A stretch of 64,000 nt of DNA from an uncultured Verrucomicrobia subdivision 3 bacterium. Its GTDB lineage: Bacteria > Verrucomicrobiota > Verrucomicrobiia > Limisphaerales > UBA11358. The stretch spans positions 84,551-148,550 of the forward strand of contig CAIXUZ010000020.1 in assembly GCA_903922735.1 (NCBI GenBank), written 5' to 3'. Position 1 is the stretch's first letter. Every line of letters starts with the position of its first letter. Positions 33,699-42,930 of the stretch are shown in pieces. Position numbers and translations under genes: made by a program. Under the pieces are notes generated by a model, which was not told the origin of the DNA, did no database searches, and worked only from the letters and a program-made list of their open reading frames with translations.

Positions 33699-36600
33699 AT
33701 GAACACCACGCCAATTTGTCCCCGGTGCGGCAAACCGCTCGCCGCCGGTGCCCCGCTGGGGCTTTGCCCGGCCTGCCTGATGCAGGGCGCATTTCCCACC
33801 GGCGTGGACTCCGGTGCCGACCTCGGCGGTAAAACTCCGCGTTTCACCCCGCCCACCGTCGCCGAACTCGCCCCCCAATTTCCCCAGCTCGAAATCCTTG
33901 AATTCATCGGCCAGGGCGGCATGGGCGCCGTCTATAAAGCCCGGCAAAAGGAACTCGACCGCATCGTCGCCCTGAAAATCCTCCCGCCCGGCATCGGCCA
34001 CGACGCCGCCTTTGCCGAGCGCTTCACCCGCGAAGCCAGGGCCCTCGCCAAGCTCAACCACCCCGGCATCGTGACGCTGTTCGAGTTCGGAAATATCGAA
34101 AACGCCTCCGCCTCAGGCCCCGCGCCCAACGCCTCGCGCCTGTTCTACTTCCTCATGGAATTCGTGGACGGCGTCAACCTCCGCCAATTGCTCTCCGCCA
34201 GCCGCGTCTCCACCCGTGAGGCGCTCGCCATCGTCCCCCAGATTTGTGACGCCCTCCAATTCGCGCACGACCAGGGCATCGTCCACCGCGACATCAAGCC
34301 CGAGAACATCCTCCTCGACCGCCGGGGCCGCGTGAAAGTTGCCGACTTCGGCCTCGCCAAGATCATCGGAGACGCGGGCAGTCCTCGGCCCGATGGTGAT
34401 TCGCCAAATCCTTCCCTCGCCCCCGCCGGGGTAGAGGGCCAGGGTGAGAATTCTCCCAACCAAAGTTCGCGCTTTGAACCCCTGAACCAGTCAGTGCTTT
34501 CAGACGACAAGACGCAGGGAGCGTTTCCCCCTCTCCGCGTCGGCGGAGTCGGCGGAGCCGATGGGGAGAGGGCAGGGGTGAGGTGCGCGTCCATCCATCT
34601 TGAGGTTCATCGGGAGGGGGCGTCCGCTGTCCTCACTGACGCCAGCAAGGTCATGGGCACGCCCCAATACATGTCGCCCGAGCAGATTCAAGCGCCCGGC
34701 GAAGTGGACCATCGCGCCGACATCTATGCGCTCGGCGTCGTGTTTTACCAGATGCTCACCGGCGAACTGCCGGGCAAGAAACTCGAAGCCCCCTCCAGCA
34801 AAGTCCAGATCGACGTGCGCCTCGATGCCATCGTCCTGCGCGCCCTGGAAAAAAATCCCAACCTCCGCTACCAGCAAGTCAGCCAGGTCAAGACCATGGT
34901 GGAAACGATTGTGGCCACCCCGCCCGGTAGCAGCGGACGTGAGTCGGCTCAAACTGAAAGCGCAGCCATCCCGCCTGCCCACTGTGAAATACCCCCCACA
35001 GGTTCATCAAAACCACGGCTTCATCCTCACGGTATCATCATCAAAATTCTAAGCGGCTTCTGGGCGGGCTTCTACGCATATTATTGTGTGGGGTTCATCA
35101 TTGGCATCTACCAGTTCAAGCCTGACCGGCTTGACACCTTCATAACTGATTTTTTCTTCGTGCTTTTGTATTTCACTGGAGCGGTGACGGGTTTCTTTTC
35201 GCTTTTCGGTGCACGTGGGGCACGCATTATCCTTGGCCTTATCGCGCTCCTGACTGTCGCTGCTAGTTTGCTGGGGCTATTCGCATTCTTCAACGCGCGC
35301 CCATTTTCCGCTGTTTGGATCGCGTTTAACTTATTCTCGCTCGCTTCCGCTGCCGTCTTTTTTGCGTCACGGAGTAGCAGCCGACGTGAGTCGGCTCAAA
35401 CTAGAAAAGTGGGAAGCTCAAGCATGAATGGGTTCAGCTGGCCGCTGCGTATCTTCCTGCTCATACTGCTTTTTGTATTTGTTCTGCTGACGGTTTTCCT
35501 TGTTATAAAAAAACACCGTCTGAATTCAGAAATTGATAAAATCATTGCCAATCCTCTGGGCGATGCTGGGGTGGTGCAGGGCGGCGCACCACAAATCACG
35601 CTGCCGACCAAAACCATAAGGCTGGCTCGGCCCACGAATTCATTGGTCGGCACGACGACCAATACGCGCACGGTGGATGTGTGGTCGGATTCGACGCTGT
35701 TGCCGGGGGAGAAGTTACGCCAGCTCACCCGTCTCCCCGACGGCGAAACCGTGAGCGCCGACGCCAGCCTGTTCTTGCGGTATAAATCAGGCAAGGTCGC
35801 CACATCCACGTCGTTCAATTGGTGGTTCAAGGAGGCTGACGGATTCGGTGTGGCGGAGGCCGATGCTGCTGCGGCGCAAATCCGCGAGAATTGGACACAG
35901 AGGCCGTTGACGTTTAAGCAATCCGTGCCGCGCGAAGTCTTTTGCGTGACGAATGCGCACGGCGCGACGCTCGCGGGCAGCATCGAGTTTGTCCATACCG
36001 CGCCGCAGCCGCCGGATGCTTCCGGCCAGATCAAGACGACGGTGCAGGTCAAACATTTCCGCGACATCATTTCCATTCCCAGCATCGGCTTCACAGCGAT
36101 AGTGCCGGACGGTTATGAATTGCGCGCCACGTCCAATTACGGCGAAGGCGACATCAATTCACCGGCGGGGCCTTACGACTATAACGCCACTTGGTTCCCG
36201 ATGAACCATGGCGCGCAGCAGCCCGCCGCCAACGCGCTGGGTTGGAACTTGAAGCACGCGCCGTCGGCAAAGGCTCCAAACTGGATGAACGAACCGTCGG
36301 AAAAATTTGAAATCCTGTTGGGCCAGCCCCGGCTGATTGTGTCCATCACGAACGGGCCGGACGATGTGTTTCAAGGTTTTCTGGAACTGGTCGGGCCGCC
36401 CCCCGCCCCATCCGCCGCCATCGCCAAACCCGTCGCTCCCAAGCTTTCCTTCGGCCCGGTGATCGAGCGGGTGGTGAACATGGAATCGCCCGGCCCCAAT
36501 TCCGCGATTGATTTTGATTCGGGCCGGTTTGTGTCGCTGGCTTCTGTATCTTTCGCGACCGCGGATCTGGTGACGAATTCTGACAGCAGTATTGATTCAG

Positions 36601-37796
36601 AGCGTCGCACGAAAGACTTTTTAGAAAAGAACGGCGTGGATGCCATTGGCGCTTTGCAATTTCCCGAACTGGATACACACAAGCCAATGAAGGTTTTTGA
36701 ATTAAATGGGCTTCAGTGCGTCGACGGAACATCGGCAAAAGAGATTGATTCATCAAACTGGAATAATGCGGCTGCCAGCTGGGTTGCTGACAATGCCGGC
36801 AAGATTCAAGCTGGCGTGGATACTTGGACGATAAGCGGCATGGGCGATTTGCCCAAAACCTATTTGTTCAAAACCCGCGAAGGCGGCATGGGCCTCCTGC
36901 AAATCACCGGTTTCACCGAGAACCCGCGCGGCGTGAAGCTGCGCTACAAGCTGGTGCAAAATGCCAGCGCAACAAGAAATAATTCCGCATTCTCACCCGC
37001 CTTGCTTGCCAATCCGCCAAATCTTCAATTTCTCGCATGGCAGGATGAATGGCAGACCAAGCAGCCCGGTGCGGTGCGGCATCCCGACGGTTCTCCGGTG
37101 ACGGATGCAGAAGAAATAAAATGGCTCAAGGTCGTTTTCCCTGTCGGTTGCGAGGTGGGTAGCCCTCCGCTCTCGCCCGAACCGCGTTTCTTGCAGCTGT
37201 GGTTCTCGCATCCGCTCTTTGATGAAGCGAGTCTGGACGACGTGGCGTTGCTGGACGTGAATGGCCACGTTATTCCGCCAAGTGCACGCGGAAATGAGGG
37301 GAGCGGTTTCGCGCGCACGGGACACGGGCAATTGGCCTGGCGCACCAAGACCTTCAGCAAAGCCTATGACTTAAGCGGGTCGAACCCGCCCGGTCGCGTC
37401 ACCGTGCGGTTGCGCTACACCCTCGGCCCGCTGGAAAATACCAAAGAGGTCCCGTCTGATTTCCGGGGGGTGATGCCTTTGGAGGGCGATGGCATGGTCA
37501 ACATTGTCGGACAGGACCCTAAATACGGCGGGGCGTTTATTGGATTTTCCTACGATGCCGCCGCCTTGCCTGACCGCCAGATGTCCGCCGTGGCAGTCAC
37601 TCGTGACGGGCGGACGCTGGTTTGGCGTGGCATTATAGCCGGCGGACAGAGTGATGGCAAAGGCGTGGTGCGCGCTGCTGGCGTGCGCGCGGCGCAATTT
37701 ATCTTTCCCGTCCCGTTGTCCGACGTGGCGAAGTTCGTCATCGGCACGCGGCCTATCCGGACGATGGAATGGAAGAACGTGGTGCTGCCAAAATGA
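33699..37796 (+). CDS. Large zinc-ribbon Ser/Thr protein kinase with repeat insertions
   Basis: A protein of about 1365 residues. A zinc ribbon comes first ([20 protein letters not shown]). The kinase domain follows, with the glycine loop [14 protein letters not shown] (about residue 70), [18 protein letters not shown] (H196), DFGLAKI (D216) and [10 protein letters not shown] (G320). DFG and GTPQY are normally about 25 residues apart; here about 80 extra come from a palindromic repeat insertion in the activation loop. Several membrane helices occupy about residues 440-600, then a long extracytoplasmic beta-rich region with no clear family. Two direct repeats of 29 bases flank the first membrane block. 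It is probably co-transcribed with the sigma factor and regulates it. Confidence 0.85.
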   Translation: MNTTPICPRCGKPLAAGAPLGLCPACLMQGAFPTGVDSGADLGGKTPRFTPPTVAELAPQFPQLEILEFIGQGGMGAVYKARQKELDRIVALKILPPGIGHDAAFAERFTREARALAKLNHPGIVTLFEFGNIENASASGPAPNASRLFYFLMEFVDGVNLRQLLSASRVSTREALAIVPQICDALQFAHDQGIVHRDIKPENILLDRRGRVKVADFGLAKIIGDAGSPRPDGDSPNPSLAPAGVEGQGENSPNQSSRFEPLNQSVLSDDKTQGAFPPLRVGGVGGADGERAGVRCASIHLEVHREGASAVLTDASKVMGTPQYMSPEQIQAPGEVDHRADIYALGVVFYQMLTGELPGKKLEAPSSKVQIDVRLDAIVLRALEKNPNLRYQQVSQVKTMVETIVATPPGSSGRESAQTESAAIPPAHCEIPPTGSSKPRLHPHGIIIKILSGFWAGFYAYYCVGFIIGIYQFKPDRLDTFITDFFFVLLYFTGAVTGFFSLFGARGARIILGLIALLTVAASLLGLFAFFNARPFSAVWIAFNLFSLASAAVFFASRSSSRRESAQTRKVGSSSMNGFSWPLRIFLLILLFVFVLLTVFLVIKKHRLNSEIDKIIANPLGDAGVVQGGAPQITLPTKTIRLARPTNSLVGTTTNTRTVDVWSDSTLLPGEKLRQLTRLPDGETVSADASLFLRYKSGKVATSTSFNWWFKEADGFGVAEADAAAAQIRENWTQRPLTFKQSVPREVFCVTNAHGATLAGSIEFVHTAPQPPDASGQIKTTVQVKHFRDIISIPSIGFTAIVPDGYELRATSNYGEGDINSPAGPYDYNATWFPMNHGAQQPAANALGWNLKHAPSAKAPNWMNEPSEKFEILLGQPRLIVSITNGPDDVFQGFLELVGPPPAPSAAIAKPVAPKLSFGPVIERVVNMESPGPNSAIDFDSGRFVSLASVSFATADLVTNSDSSIDSERRTKDFLEKNGVDAIGALQFPELDTHKPMKVFELNGLQCVDGTSAKEIDSSNWNNAAASWVADNAGKIQAGVDTWTISGMGDLPKTYLFKTREGGMGLLQITGFTENPRGVKLRYKLVQNASATRNNSAFSPALLANPPNLQFLAWQDEWQTKQPGAVRHPDGSPVTDAEEIKWLKVVFPVGCEVGSPPLSPEPRFLQLWFSHPLFDEASLDDVALLDVNGHVIPPSARGNEGSGFARTGHGQLAWRTKTFSKAYDLSGSNPPGRVTVRLRYTLGPLENTKEVPSDFRGVMPLEGDGMVNIVGQDPKYGGAFIGFSYDAAALPDRQMSAVAVTRDGRTLVWRGIIAGGQSDGKGVVRAAGVRAAQFIFPVPLSDVAKFVIGTRPIRTMEWKNVVLPK
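34377..34640 (+). repeat. Composite palindromic element in the kinase activation loop
   Basis: The insertion has a weaker CCCGCCGGGGTAGAGGGCCA palindrome (34413-34448) and then a block of about 150 bases (about 34455-34612) closely matching the Nudix gene insertion: GTGCTTTCAGACGACAAGAC, GGGAGCGTTTCCCCCTCTCC, GGGGAGAGGGCAGGGGTGAG and TGCGCGTCCATCCATCTT. It encodes [20 protein letters not shown] in the kinase frame. Confidence 0.88.
34927..34955 (+). repeat. GACGTGAGTCGGCTC repeat, copy 1 in kinase
   Basis: A 29-base element containing GCGGACGTGAGTCGGCTC and ending CAAACT, read as SSGRESAQT. It matches 35374-35402 at 28 of 29 positions and belongs to the same family as the purL and 63.7-kb elements. 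Confidence 0.85.
35374..35402 (+). repeat. GACGTGAGTCGGCTC repeat, copy 2 in kinase
   Basis: The second copy, read as [28 protein letters not shown] forms a perfect 7-bp stem with a 4-base loop. It is in frame in the loop between two membrane segments of the kinase. Confidence 0.85.
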
Positions 37797-38032
37797 ATCA
37801 CTCGCCCCCCGCCACCGCATTGGCAATTGACATTGCCGCCCGTCTGGAAAGACTTCTGGCATCACAGACAACAAATCCAACGCTATACGTTGCCCTTAAA
37901 ACTCCGGGCATCAACTAAACGGCCGCTAACCATGAAAACCCAACTTTTGAAAGCATTTGCCACCATCGCGGTGCTCATCGCTGGCGCGCCCTCCGTGAAA
38001 TCACGGAAGATAATTATGCGCCTTGAAACCGT
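37797..38032. other. Gap between the kinase and the 698-residue membrane protein, with a short leader-like ORF
   Basis: A 34-codon ORF (37932-38036, MKTQLLKAFATIAVLIAGAP) looks like a signal peptide with its mature part lost, and its stop overlaps the next start (ATGA). It may be a remnant or a leader peptide. Nothing else is supported here. Confidence 0.35.
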
Positions 38033-40129
38033 ATGAATGAATCACCGGAAAAACCATCAGGCGTGCGGATTTTGCGCTGGATACTTTTGATCGTCGGCGC
38101 GATCGCGCTTTTCTTTGCCGGCAGCAAATTCATCTTCCATTTCCGCCCGTTTATCCCCCAAAAAGGTTTTTATGTGGGCTGCAATCTGATTGCGATTGGC
38201 TTTCTCATTTGGATGCTGATGCCGATCCTCCGCCGACTGGTCGCTTTGGAGCGGTGGTTCTTCCGCTGGTTTTTAACCTGGCGGATCCTTCGCCGCGTGC
38301 TGATTTCGGTTGGCGTTCTGGCCCTGTTGCTGCCGCTGTTTTATGCCGAAGAAAATTGGCGTGGCCGGCGCGCCTGGGAAAACTGCAAACGCGAGCTCGA
38401 AGCCAAAGGCGTAGTATTGGATTGGAACAAATTTATTCCGCCATCCGTCCCAGACGACCAGAATTTTTTCAAGGCGCCGAAAATGACGGAGTGGTTTGTC
38501 AGAAGCACGAATACAATTTACAGTCCAAATACTAATGGATTATCTCAACGGCTTTCGAATGCCTCGACAAACAATCCCGTCGTGCTGGCCGAATGGACGT
38601 GGCAATATCTGCTAACTGCAAAGAACATCGCCGCTGCGGAATCGGAAAATGCGGACCTTGTTTTGAAATATAGTTCTACAGCGTCGCATGTTCACACTTT
38701 TGTGGAGGCGAATGTCCCGCCCGTTGTAGACGAAACTCCGCGAACTCCGCAGAGTTATGCTTCGCCTGATTTGAACCGTAGAATTTCGCGGCTGCTCCAG
38801 AATGTTGTCGGCACGAATATAATAAAGGGCGTGCGCGGTGAATGGTTGATGGCAAAATCGCACGCTGAAATCAAACCCGCGCGCATCATTTTGCTTTCCG
38901 GCATAAAACCGGATACGGAAATCGTCGCGTGGTTCGCCCAATGCTTTCCGACAAACACAACCAGGGACGGTTCACCCAGAATTCATGTCGAACCTCCTAT
39001 TGGAACAATTCCTTTTCCCAAAACCTTTCGTGTCATTTTGGATTCCGTCTATTCCGCCGCCGACTTTCTGGCGTTGAGCGATCAGTTCGCGCCGGCGTTC
39101 GATGATGTGCGCGCGGCCTTGAAGCGGCCTTACGCCATCATTCCTGGCGATTACTCGATAGCTCCGCGCATGCCAATCCCAAACTTCGTCACGTTACGCA
39201 GCCTCGCGCAGACACTGGCGCAGCGCTGCCAATGCTATTTGCTGCTTGGCCAGCCGGACAAGGCGGTGCATGAACTGGAATTGATCCACGATGTCTGCCG
39301 CATTTTGGAAAAGCCGCCATCGGGCAAGCCGGAAACCTTGCTCGAAGCCATGATCAACGTGGCGATTCACGGACTTTACGTTGCGACCGTGCAGGATGGT
39401 TTGCGGCTCGGCGCCTGGCAGGAACCGCAGCTCAAAATCATCCAGCAGCAGCTTCAGGAAGTAAATTTATTGCCGTGGGTATCCGCCGCCTTTCACTTGG
39501 AGCAGGTGCAAACGGCGTTCATCGGCCAGACGTATAGCTTCCGGCAAATCATGAGAAATGAAGGTTTTGGCTTTGATTCATATAACAGAACATGGTGGGA
39601 AAAATTTAAATTACATGGATACGATTTGATACCCGCCGGCTGGATGTATCAAAACACGAAATACGCCGTCGCCTTGCAGCAATCTTTGTTGGATTGTTTT
39701 GATCCCGCCAATGAGCTGATCAATCCCAAAAAATTTGACGAAGCCAACGACCGGCTGATGGCGTCATTTGATCACTGGCATTTGTTTCAATATCTCGCGG
39801 CGGTTGCCATTCCAAACTTTCCGAAAGCCATTAAGACCTGCGCCTTCAATCAGACGCTTGCCAATCAGGCGCTAATTGTCTGCGCACTGGAGCGGTTCAA
39901 ACTCGCTCACGGCAGTTATCCCGAAACCCTGGTCGCCCTCGCGCCGCAGTTCATCGAAAAAATTCCCGCAGATATCATCGGTGGCCAGCCGCTGCATTAT
40001 CGCCGCGCGCCGGATGGCAAATTCCTGCTCTACTCCGTCGGCTGGAATGAAACGGACGACAACGGCTCCCCCGGAACCTTGGCAGACGTCAAAAATGGCG
40101 ACTGGGTCTGGCAATATCCATTACAATGA
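38033..40129 (+). CDS. Uncharacterised membrane protein (698 residues)
   Basis: I do not recognise a named family. Three hydrophobic segments lie in the first 120 residues (ILRWILLIVGAIALFFAG, GCNLIAIGFLIWMLMPIL, VLISVGVLALLLPLFY). A large, probably extracytoplasmic domain follows, beginning with PPSVPDDQNFFKAPKM, a phrase I associate with verrucomicrobial hypothetical proteins. The C-terminal part has ALERFKLAHGSYPETL VALAPQ and LLYSVGWNETDDNG. The gene follows the sigma-kinase pair on the same strand, and a signalling or envelope role is possible. GC content is lower than in the housekeeping genes. Confidence 0.7.
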   Translation: MNESPEKPSGVRILRWILLIVGAIALFFAGSKFIFHFRPFIPQKGFYVGCNLIAIGFLIWMLMPILRRLVALERWFFRWFLTWRILRRVLISVGVLALLLPLFYAEENWRGRRAWENCKRELEAKGVVLDWNKFIPPSVPDDQNFFKAPKMTEWFVRSTNTIYSPNTNGLSQRLSNASTNNPVVLAEWTWQYLLTAKNIAAAESENADLVLKYSSTASHVHTFVEANVPPVVDETPRTPQSYASPDLNRRISRLLQNVVGTNIIKGVRGEWLMAKSHAEIKPARIILLSGIKPDTEIVAWFAQCFPTNTTRDGSPRIHVEPPIGTIPFPKTFRVILDSVYSAADFLALSDQFAPAFDDVRAALKRPYAIIPGDYSIAPRMPIPNFVTLRSLAQTLAQRCQCYLLLGQPDKAVHELELIHDVCRILEKPPSGKPETLLEAMINVAIHGLYVATVQDGLRLGAWQEPQLKIIQQQLQEVNLLPWVSAAFHLEQVQTAFIGQTYSFRQIMRNEGFGFDSYNRTWWEKFKLHGYDLIPAGWMYQNTKYAVALQQSLLDCFDPANELINPKKFDEANDRLMASFDHWHLFQYLAAVAIPNFPKAIKTCAFNQTLANQALIVCALERFKLAHGSYPETLVALAPQFIEKIPADIIGGQPLHYRRAPDGKFLLYSVGWNETDDNGSPGTLADVKNGDWVWQYPLQ

Positions 40130-40208
40130 CCCGCCCCACACCAACTCTGAAAACCGACACCCAATTTACATTCAGACCCAGACGAAGAGGCTAGGCCACT
40201 TGCATATT

Positions 40209-40442
40209 ATGAGCAAAAGACATTTCATACTCGCCATGATGACTCTGATTCTCTGCGTCATCTGTTATTCATTTGGCTATCACAGAGGCGCGGAGCAGTC
40301 GCCCATTCCACAGATGATAAAGATTGACGGACTTGTTTCACGACGAAACGAGAGTGCATTGGCTGCGTTGAGTTCAATTTACGTCAACAGTCTCCACCCA
40401 ACCACAAACACGTTGGTGCAAGGCGGACACGTAAAGTATTGA
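40209..40442 (+). CDS. Small single-helix membrane protein
   Basis: A 77-residue ORF starting MSKRHFILAMMTLILCVICYS, with one N-terminal helix and a short hydrophilic tail. It is unrecognised. Its AT-rich composition and its position in a run of small membrane genes support a real but unknown gene. Confidence 0.4.
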   Translation: MSKRHFILAMMTLILCVICYSFGYHRGAEQSPIPQMIKIDGLVSRRNESALAALSSIYVNSLHPTTNTLVQGGHVKY

Positions 40443-40463
40443 CATATGACGATGTTGTAGCAT

Positions 40464-40748
40464 ATGGATACCATATTCCCAATTATCGCTGTGGCCGCCG
40501 CGACTTTTGGCTGGCTGGCAGGCTATTTCTTGCGTGGCCGACTTCGCCCGACAATTCTCATTTGCACCATCACGCCGGTTTTGGTGCAGACGTTCATTCT
40601 GTTTTTTCTGACTCCTGCGGGTTACGTAAAAGAGGACATCTACTTTGTTCACTATCTCATGATCCCTTTTCTCCTATTGACTGTGCCATGCCTCATCAGT
40701 GGAATTCTGACGGCTCTTCTGGTAAATCACACGAAGCGGAAAGCATGA
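40464..40748 (+). CDS. Small three-helix membrane protein
   Basis: A 94-residue hydrophobic protein with about three helices (FPIIAVAAATFGWLAGYF, ILICTITPVLVQTFILFF, LMIPFLLLTVPCLISGIL). No family is recognised. It lies 21 bases after the previous small ORF and is probably in the same transcript. Confidence 0.5.
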   Translation: MDTIFPIIAVAAATFGWLAGYFLRGRLRPTILICTITPVLVQTFILFFLTPAGYVKEDIYFVHYLMIPFLLLTVPCLISGILTALLVNHTKRKA

Positions 40749-40772
40749 TGCGACATTACGCGAGTTGAAAAC

Positions 40773-41006
40773 ATGAAGTCGCCAAGAATTATTTTGGTTG
40801 TTCTGTTGATGGCCACCGCCGTTTGTTGCTGGCTGTCAGTGCTTTCATTGCGGCAAGCGCACAACCAGGTGGTTCTTAAGGCACTGGTGGAGCGCTCCGG
40901 TGTCACGAAACTAACGGAGCCGGAGGTGGTCACCCGACATGATTTGGGTCCCGTCAACCGGATTTATTACGCTCAGAAATTCACTTTCGTAATCACGAAC
41001 CGATGA
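40773..41006 (+). CDS. Small N-terminally anchored protein
   Basis: A 77-residue protein with an N-terminal helix (IILVVLLMATAVCCWLSVL) and a short soluble tail. It is unrecognised. Its stop overlaps the next start by four bases (ATGA), which argues that both are translated. Confidence 0.5.
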   Translation: MKSPRIILVVLLMATAVCCWLSVLSLRQAHNQVVLKALVERSGVTKLTEPEVVTRHDLGPVNRIYYAQKFTFVITNR

Positions 41007-41695
41007 ACATCACGTTTATATTCGTAGTCGGCTTCGGGGTTTTGTTCTTTTGCGTTGTTGTCGCCACAATCATATTCAATGCGAAAGTTGGCGGCAGTTC
41101 TCAGTCTGCGCCATGGATGCGCCGGGTGCGGCAGTTCCAGAACGATAAAGAGAATGCCGGCTGGCGAATCCAGTTGATTCCTTACGACGATACCTCCAAG
41201 CCAATGTTTATGAGCATTGGCGGCATTTTGGCGGCCGTGCCAGTATTGGGTGGTTTTGGATTCATTGGCGGCCTTGCCTTGGCCACCTACGACCACGACA
41301 AATATAAAAGCTTAGGATTGGTGGTTGCCGTCTTGAGTTTTGTTGTAGTGCTTGGTGGCTCTTGGGTCAAAGAGCGCGTTGCAAGGCAGGATTGGGATTT
41401 TGCTCCGGGTCGTTGTGTTGACCGCGAACTGCAAAAAATCTGGATCCAACGGGGCCCGGATGTTTCCGGTGGGCATTGGGGCTGGTTTTGGCGCATCGTC
41501 TGTGAGTATGAGTATTTGGGAATCCGCTATCGCGTTACGCCGGAGGTTTATTGGACAAGTTTTAGTTCTGAAGATGCCGCCCTGAAGTTCTTAGCCGGGA
41601 GGATTTCACCGGATGGAAAATGCACACTCCGGGTCAATCCGAAGAATCTGCTCCGAACCGATTTGATGGAGCAAAGAAGCAAGCTGGAACACTAA
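41003..41695 (+). CDS. DUF3592-like membrane protein
   Basis: A 230-residue protein with an N-terminal helix (ITFIFVVGFGVLFFCVVVATII) and two or three more near residues 70-115 (IGGILAAVPVLGGFGFIGG, LGLVVAVLSFVVVLGG). The soluble end reads CEYEYLGIRYRVTPEVYW and YWTSFSSEDAALKFL, and LRVNPKNLLRTDL at the end resembles DUF3592 proteins (short membrane proteins with a vYxPxNP-type end). Function is unknown. It is translationally coupled to the preceding small gene. Confidence 0.6.
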   Translation: MNITFIFVVGFGVLFFCVVVATIIFNAKVGGSSQSAPWMRRVRQFQNDKENAGWRIQLIPYDDTSKPMFMSIGGILAAVPVLGGFGFIGGLALATYDHDKYKSLGLVVAVLSFVVVLGGSWVKERVARQDWDFAPGRCVDRELQKIWIQRGPDVSGGHWGWFWRIVCEYEYLGIRYRVTPEVYWTSFSSEDAALKFLAGRISPDGKCTLRVNPKNLLRTDLMEQRSKLEH

Positions 41696-41713
41696 AGTGT
41701 GTATGCCATTCTG

Positions 41714-41760
41714 AAGGGGTCGTGAAGGGTCTTTACTCTGCCCAATCCCCACCACTCCCG
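41714..41760. repeat. Direct repeat left of the secretin-like lipoprotein gene
   Basis: A 47-base element starting AAGGGGTCGTGAAGGGTCTT is repeated at 42510-42556 with one or two differences in the same orientation. The two copies bracket the lipoprotein gene. Confidence 0.85.
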
Positions 41761-41812
41761 CCGATCGCACGGTGTCGGATATGTTTTGGAAGCCGTAAAT
41801 TGCGCCGGCGGT

Positions 41813-42454
41813 TTAGCGGATCGGTTGGTGGTCCAATTGTTCGAGCAATTGCAATTGCTGACGGATGGTCGCCGAGTAATCCCGCAGGATGAGCAGCTTC
41901 TCGCCGTCAATGGCAATGATGCTATTGCGCAGCTTTGAGAACGGCGTTATCGCGCACATGGCCTCGCTTGGCTTCAGGTATTTGAGCGTCACTTTTCGCA
42001 TCATGGGGGAACTGGATTCGGGCAGCAACTTCCACGGCAATGTGATTTCTGGCAGATTTTCACTGGTCGCCTGGTTGGCGGGCACGGCTTTCACGGCTAG
42101 CTCGCCGGAGAGCACCATGGCAATGCCGTTTTGCGCCAGCACGCTATCAAACAACTGCAAGGTCTGCACTGTGGTCAACGGTGTCTGCGTTTGTAAATTA
42201 ATCTTCGCCTCTGGCAGGCTTCCGCGAATCATGGTCCGTCCCGAGACGCCGGAATAAATCTTCAACACCTGCTCCAATGACACACCTTGAAAATTGATGC
42301 AACCGGCAGGTGCAGGCGTCTTGGAGGATGGATGATCCGAAGGCTGGTCAAAGCTGGAATACGCCAGTTTGTATCCCGTCGCTGATGGTGTGGAGCAACC
42401 GGTAGCCAGAACCAAAATGCCGACGGCGACCAGTGGGACGAGGGGGTTTTTCAT
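41813..42454 (-). CDS. Lipoprotein with secretin N-domain-like repeats
   Basis: A protein of about 213 residues from ATG 42454 with a lipoprotein signal (LVPLVAVGILVLATGC). The mature part resembles N0/N1 domains of type II secretins: INFQGVSLEQVLKIYSGVSG, LTTVQTLQLFDSVLAQNGIA, then LKYLKPSEAMCAITPFSKL and LILRDYSATIRQQLQLLEQL. No secretin channel domain follows. It could be a truncated or accessory secretin-like protein. It lies alone on the minus strand between 47-base direct repeats. The upstream part of the ORF track entry (MFFGSAQQ...) is repeat sequence. Confidence 0.7.
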   Translation of the reverse strand: MKNPLVPLVAVGILVLATGCSTPSATGYKLAYSSFDQPSDHPSSKTPAPAGCINFQGVSLEQVLKIYSGVSGRTMIRGSLPEAKINLQTQTPLTTVQTLQLFDSVLAQNGIAMVLSGELAVKAVPANQATSENLPEITLPWKLLPESSSPMMRKVTLKYLKPSEAMCAITPFSKLRNSIIAIDGEKLLILRDYSATIRQQLQLLEQLDHQPIR

Positions 42455-42509
42455 GGCTGATTTTTTAATCGTAAGCCGCATGTTAATTGCTGTCCAGCCA
42501 GTTCCATGA

Positions 42510-42556
42510 AAGGGGTCGTGAAGGGTCTTTACTCTGCCCAATCCCCACCATTCCCG
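42510..42556. repeat. Direct repeat right of the secretin-like lipoprotein gene
   Basis: The second copy of the AAGGGGTCGTGAAGGGTCTT element, 796 bases from the first. It sits just upstream of the lipoprotein start. Confidence 0.85.
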
Positions 42557-42590
42557 AACGTCCGCAATGTGGTACCCCTCCGGAAGGAGT

Positions 42591-42793
42591 GGGATTATAT
42601 ACTTCACAGAGGCATGGGGCAGAGGTTGTCCAAGCGGGTGTCTCGTTTGCGCTGTATAAATGCTGTTCACGCACTGTTGCGCGCTTCCAAAAAACATGAA
42701 TGCGGCTGCAAATTAGAACGCCGAAAAGGCCAATTTAAACCCCACAAACACTTGAGTTTTCGAACAATCTGCCTCTGTGAAGTATATAATCCC
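42591..42793. repeat. Element bounded by 24-bp perfect inverted repeats
   Basis: GGGATTATATACTTCACAGA... at 42591-42614 is the exact reverse complement of 42770-42793, with 155 bases between. No transposase-like ORF is inside, so it may be a small non-autonomous element. It is AT-richer than its surroundings. Confidence 0.75.
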
Positions 42794-42799
42794 GGGAAG

Positions 42800-42930
42800 G
42801 AGTGTCCCCACAACTGGTGACATGCGGAAAATCCCGTCTCTGGTAGTATTTCCTCGTTGGGAGTTGTGTCCCGACCGAAAAACAAAGTGTGTTGAAAGAG
42901 CCCGGAGTAGTGTCCGGGCTTTTTTCTTTT
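42800..42930 (+). ncRNA. Possible small RNA ending in a terminator
   Basis: The segment between the inverted-repeat element and a strong terminator has its own pairing (CCCCACAACT with GGGAGTTGTG) and no clear ORF. A small RNA is possible, but no family is recognised. Confidence 0.2.
42899..42930 (+). terminator. Intrinsic terminator
   Basis: AGCCCGGA and TCCGGGCT form a perfect 8-bp stem with a 6-base loop, followed by TTTTTCTTTT. No annotated plus-strand gene precedes it closely, so what it terminates is unclear. Confidence 0.8.
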
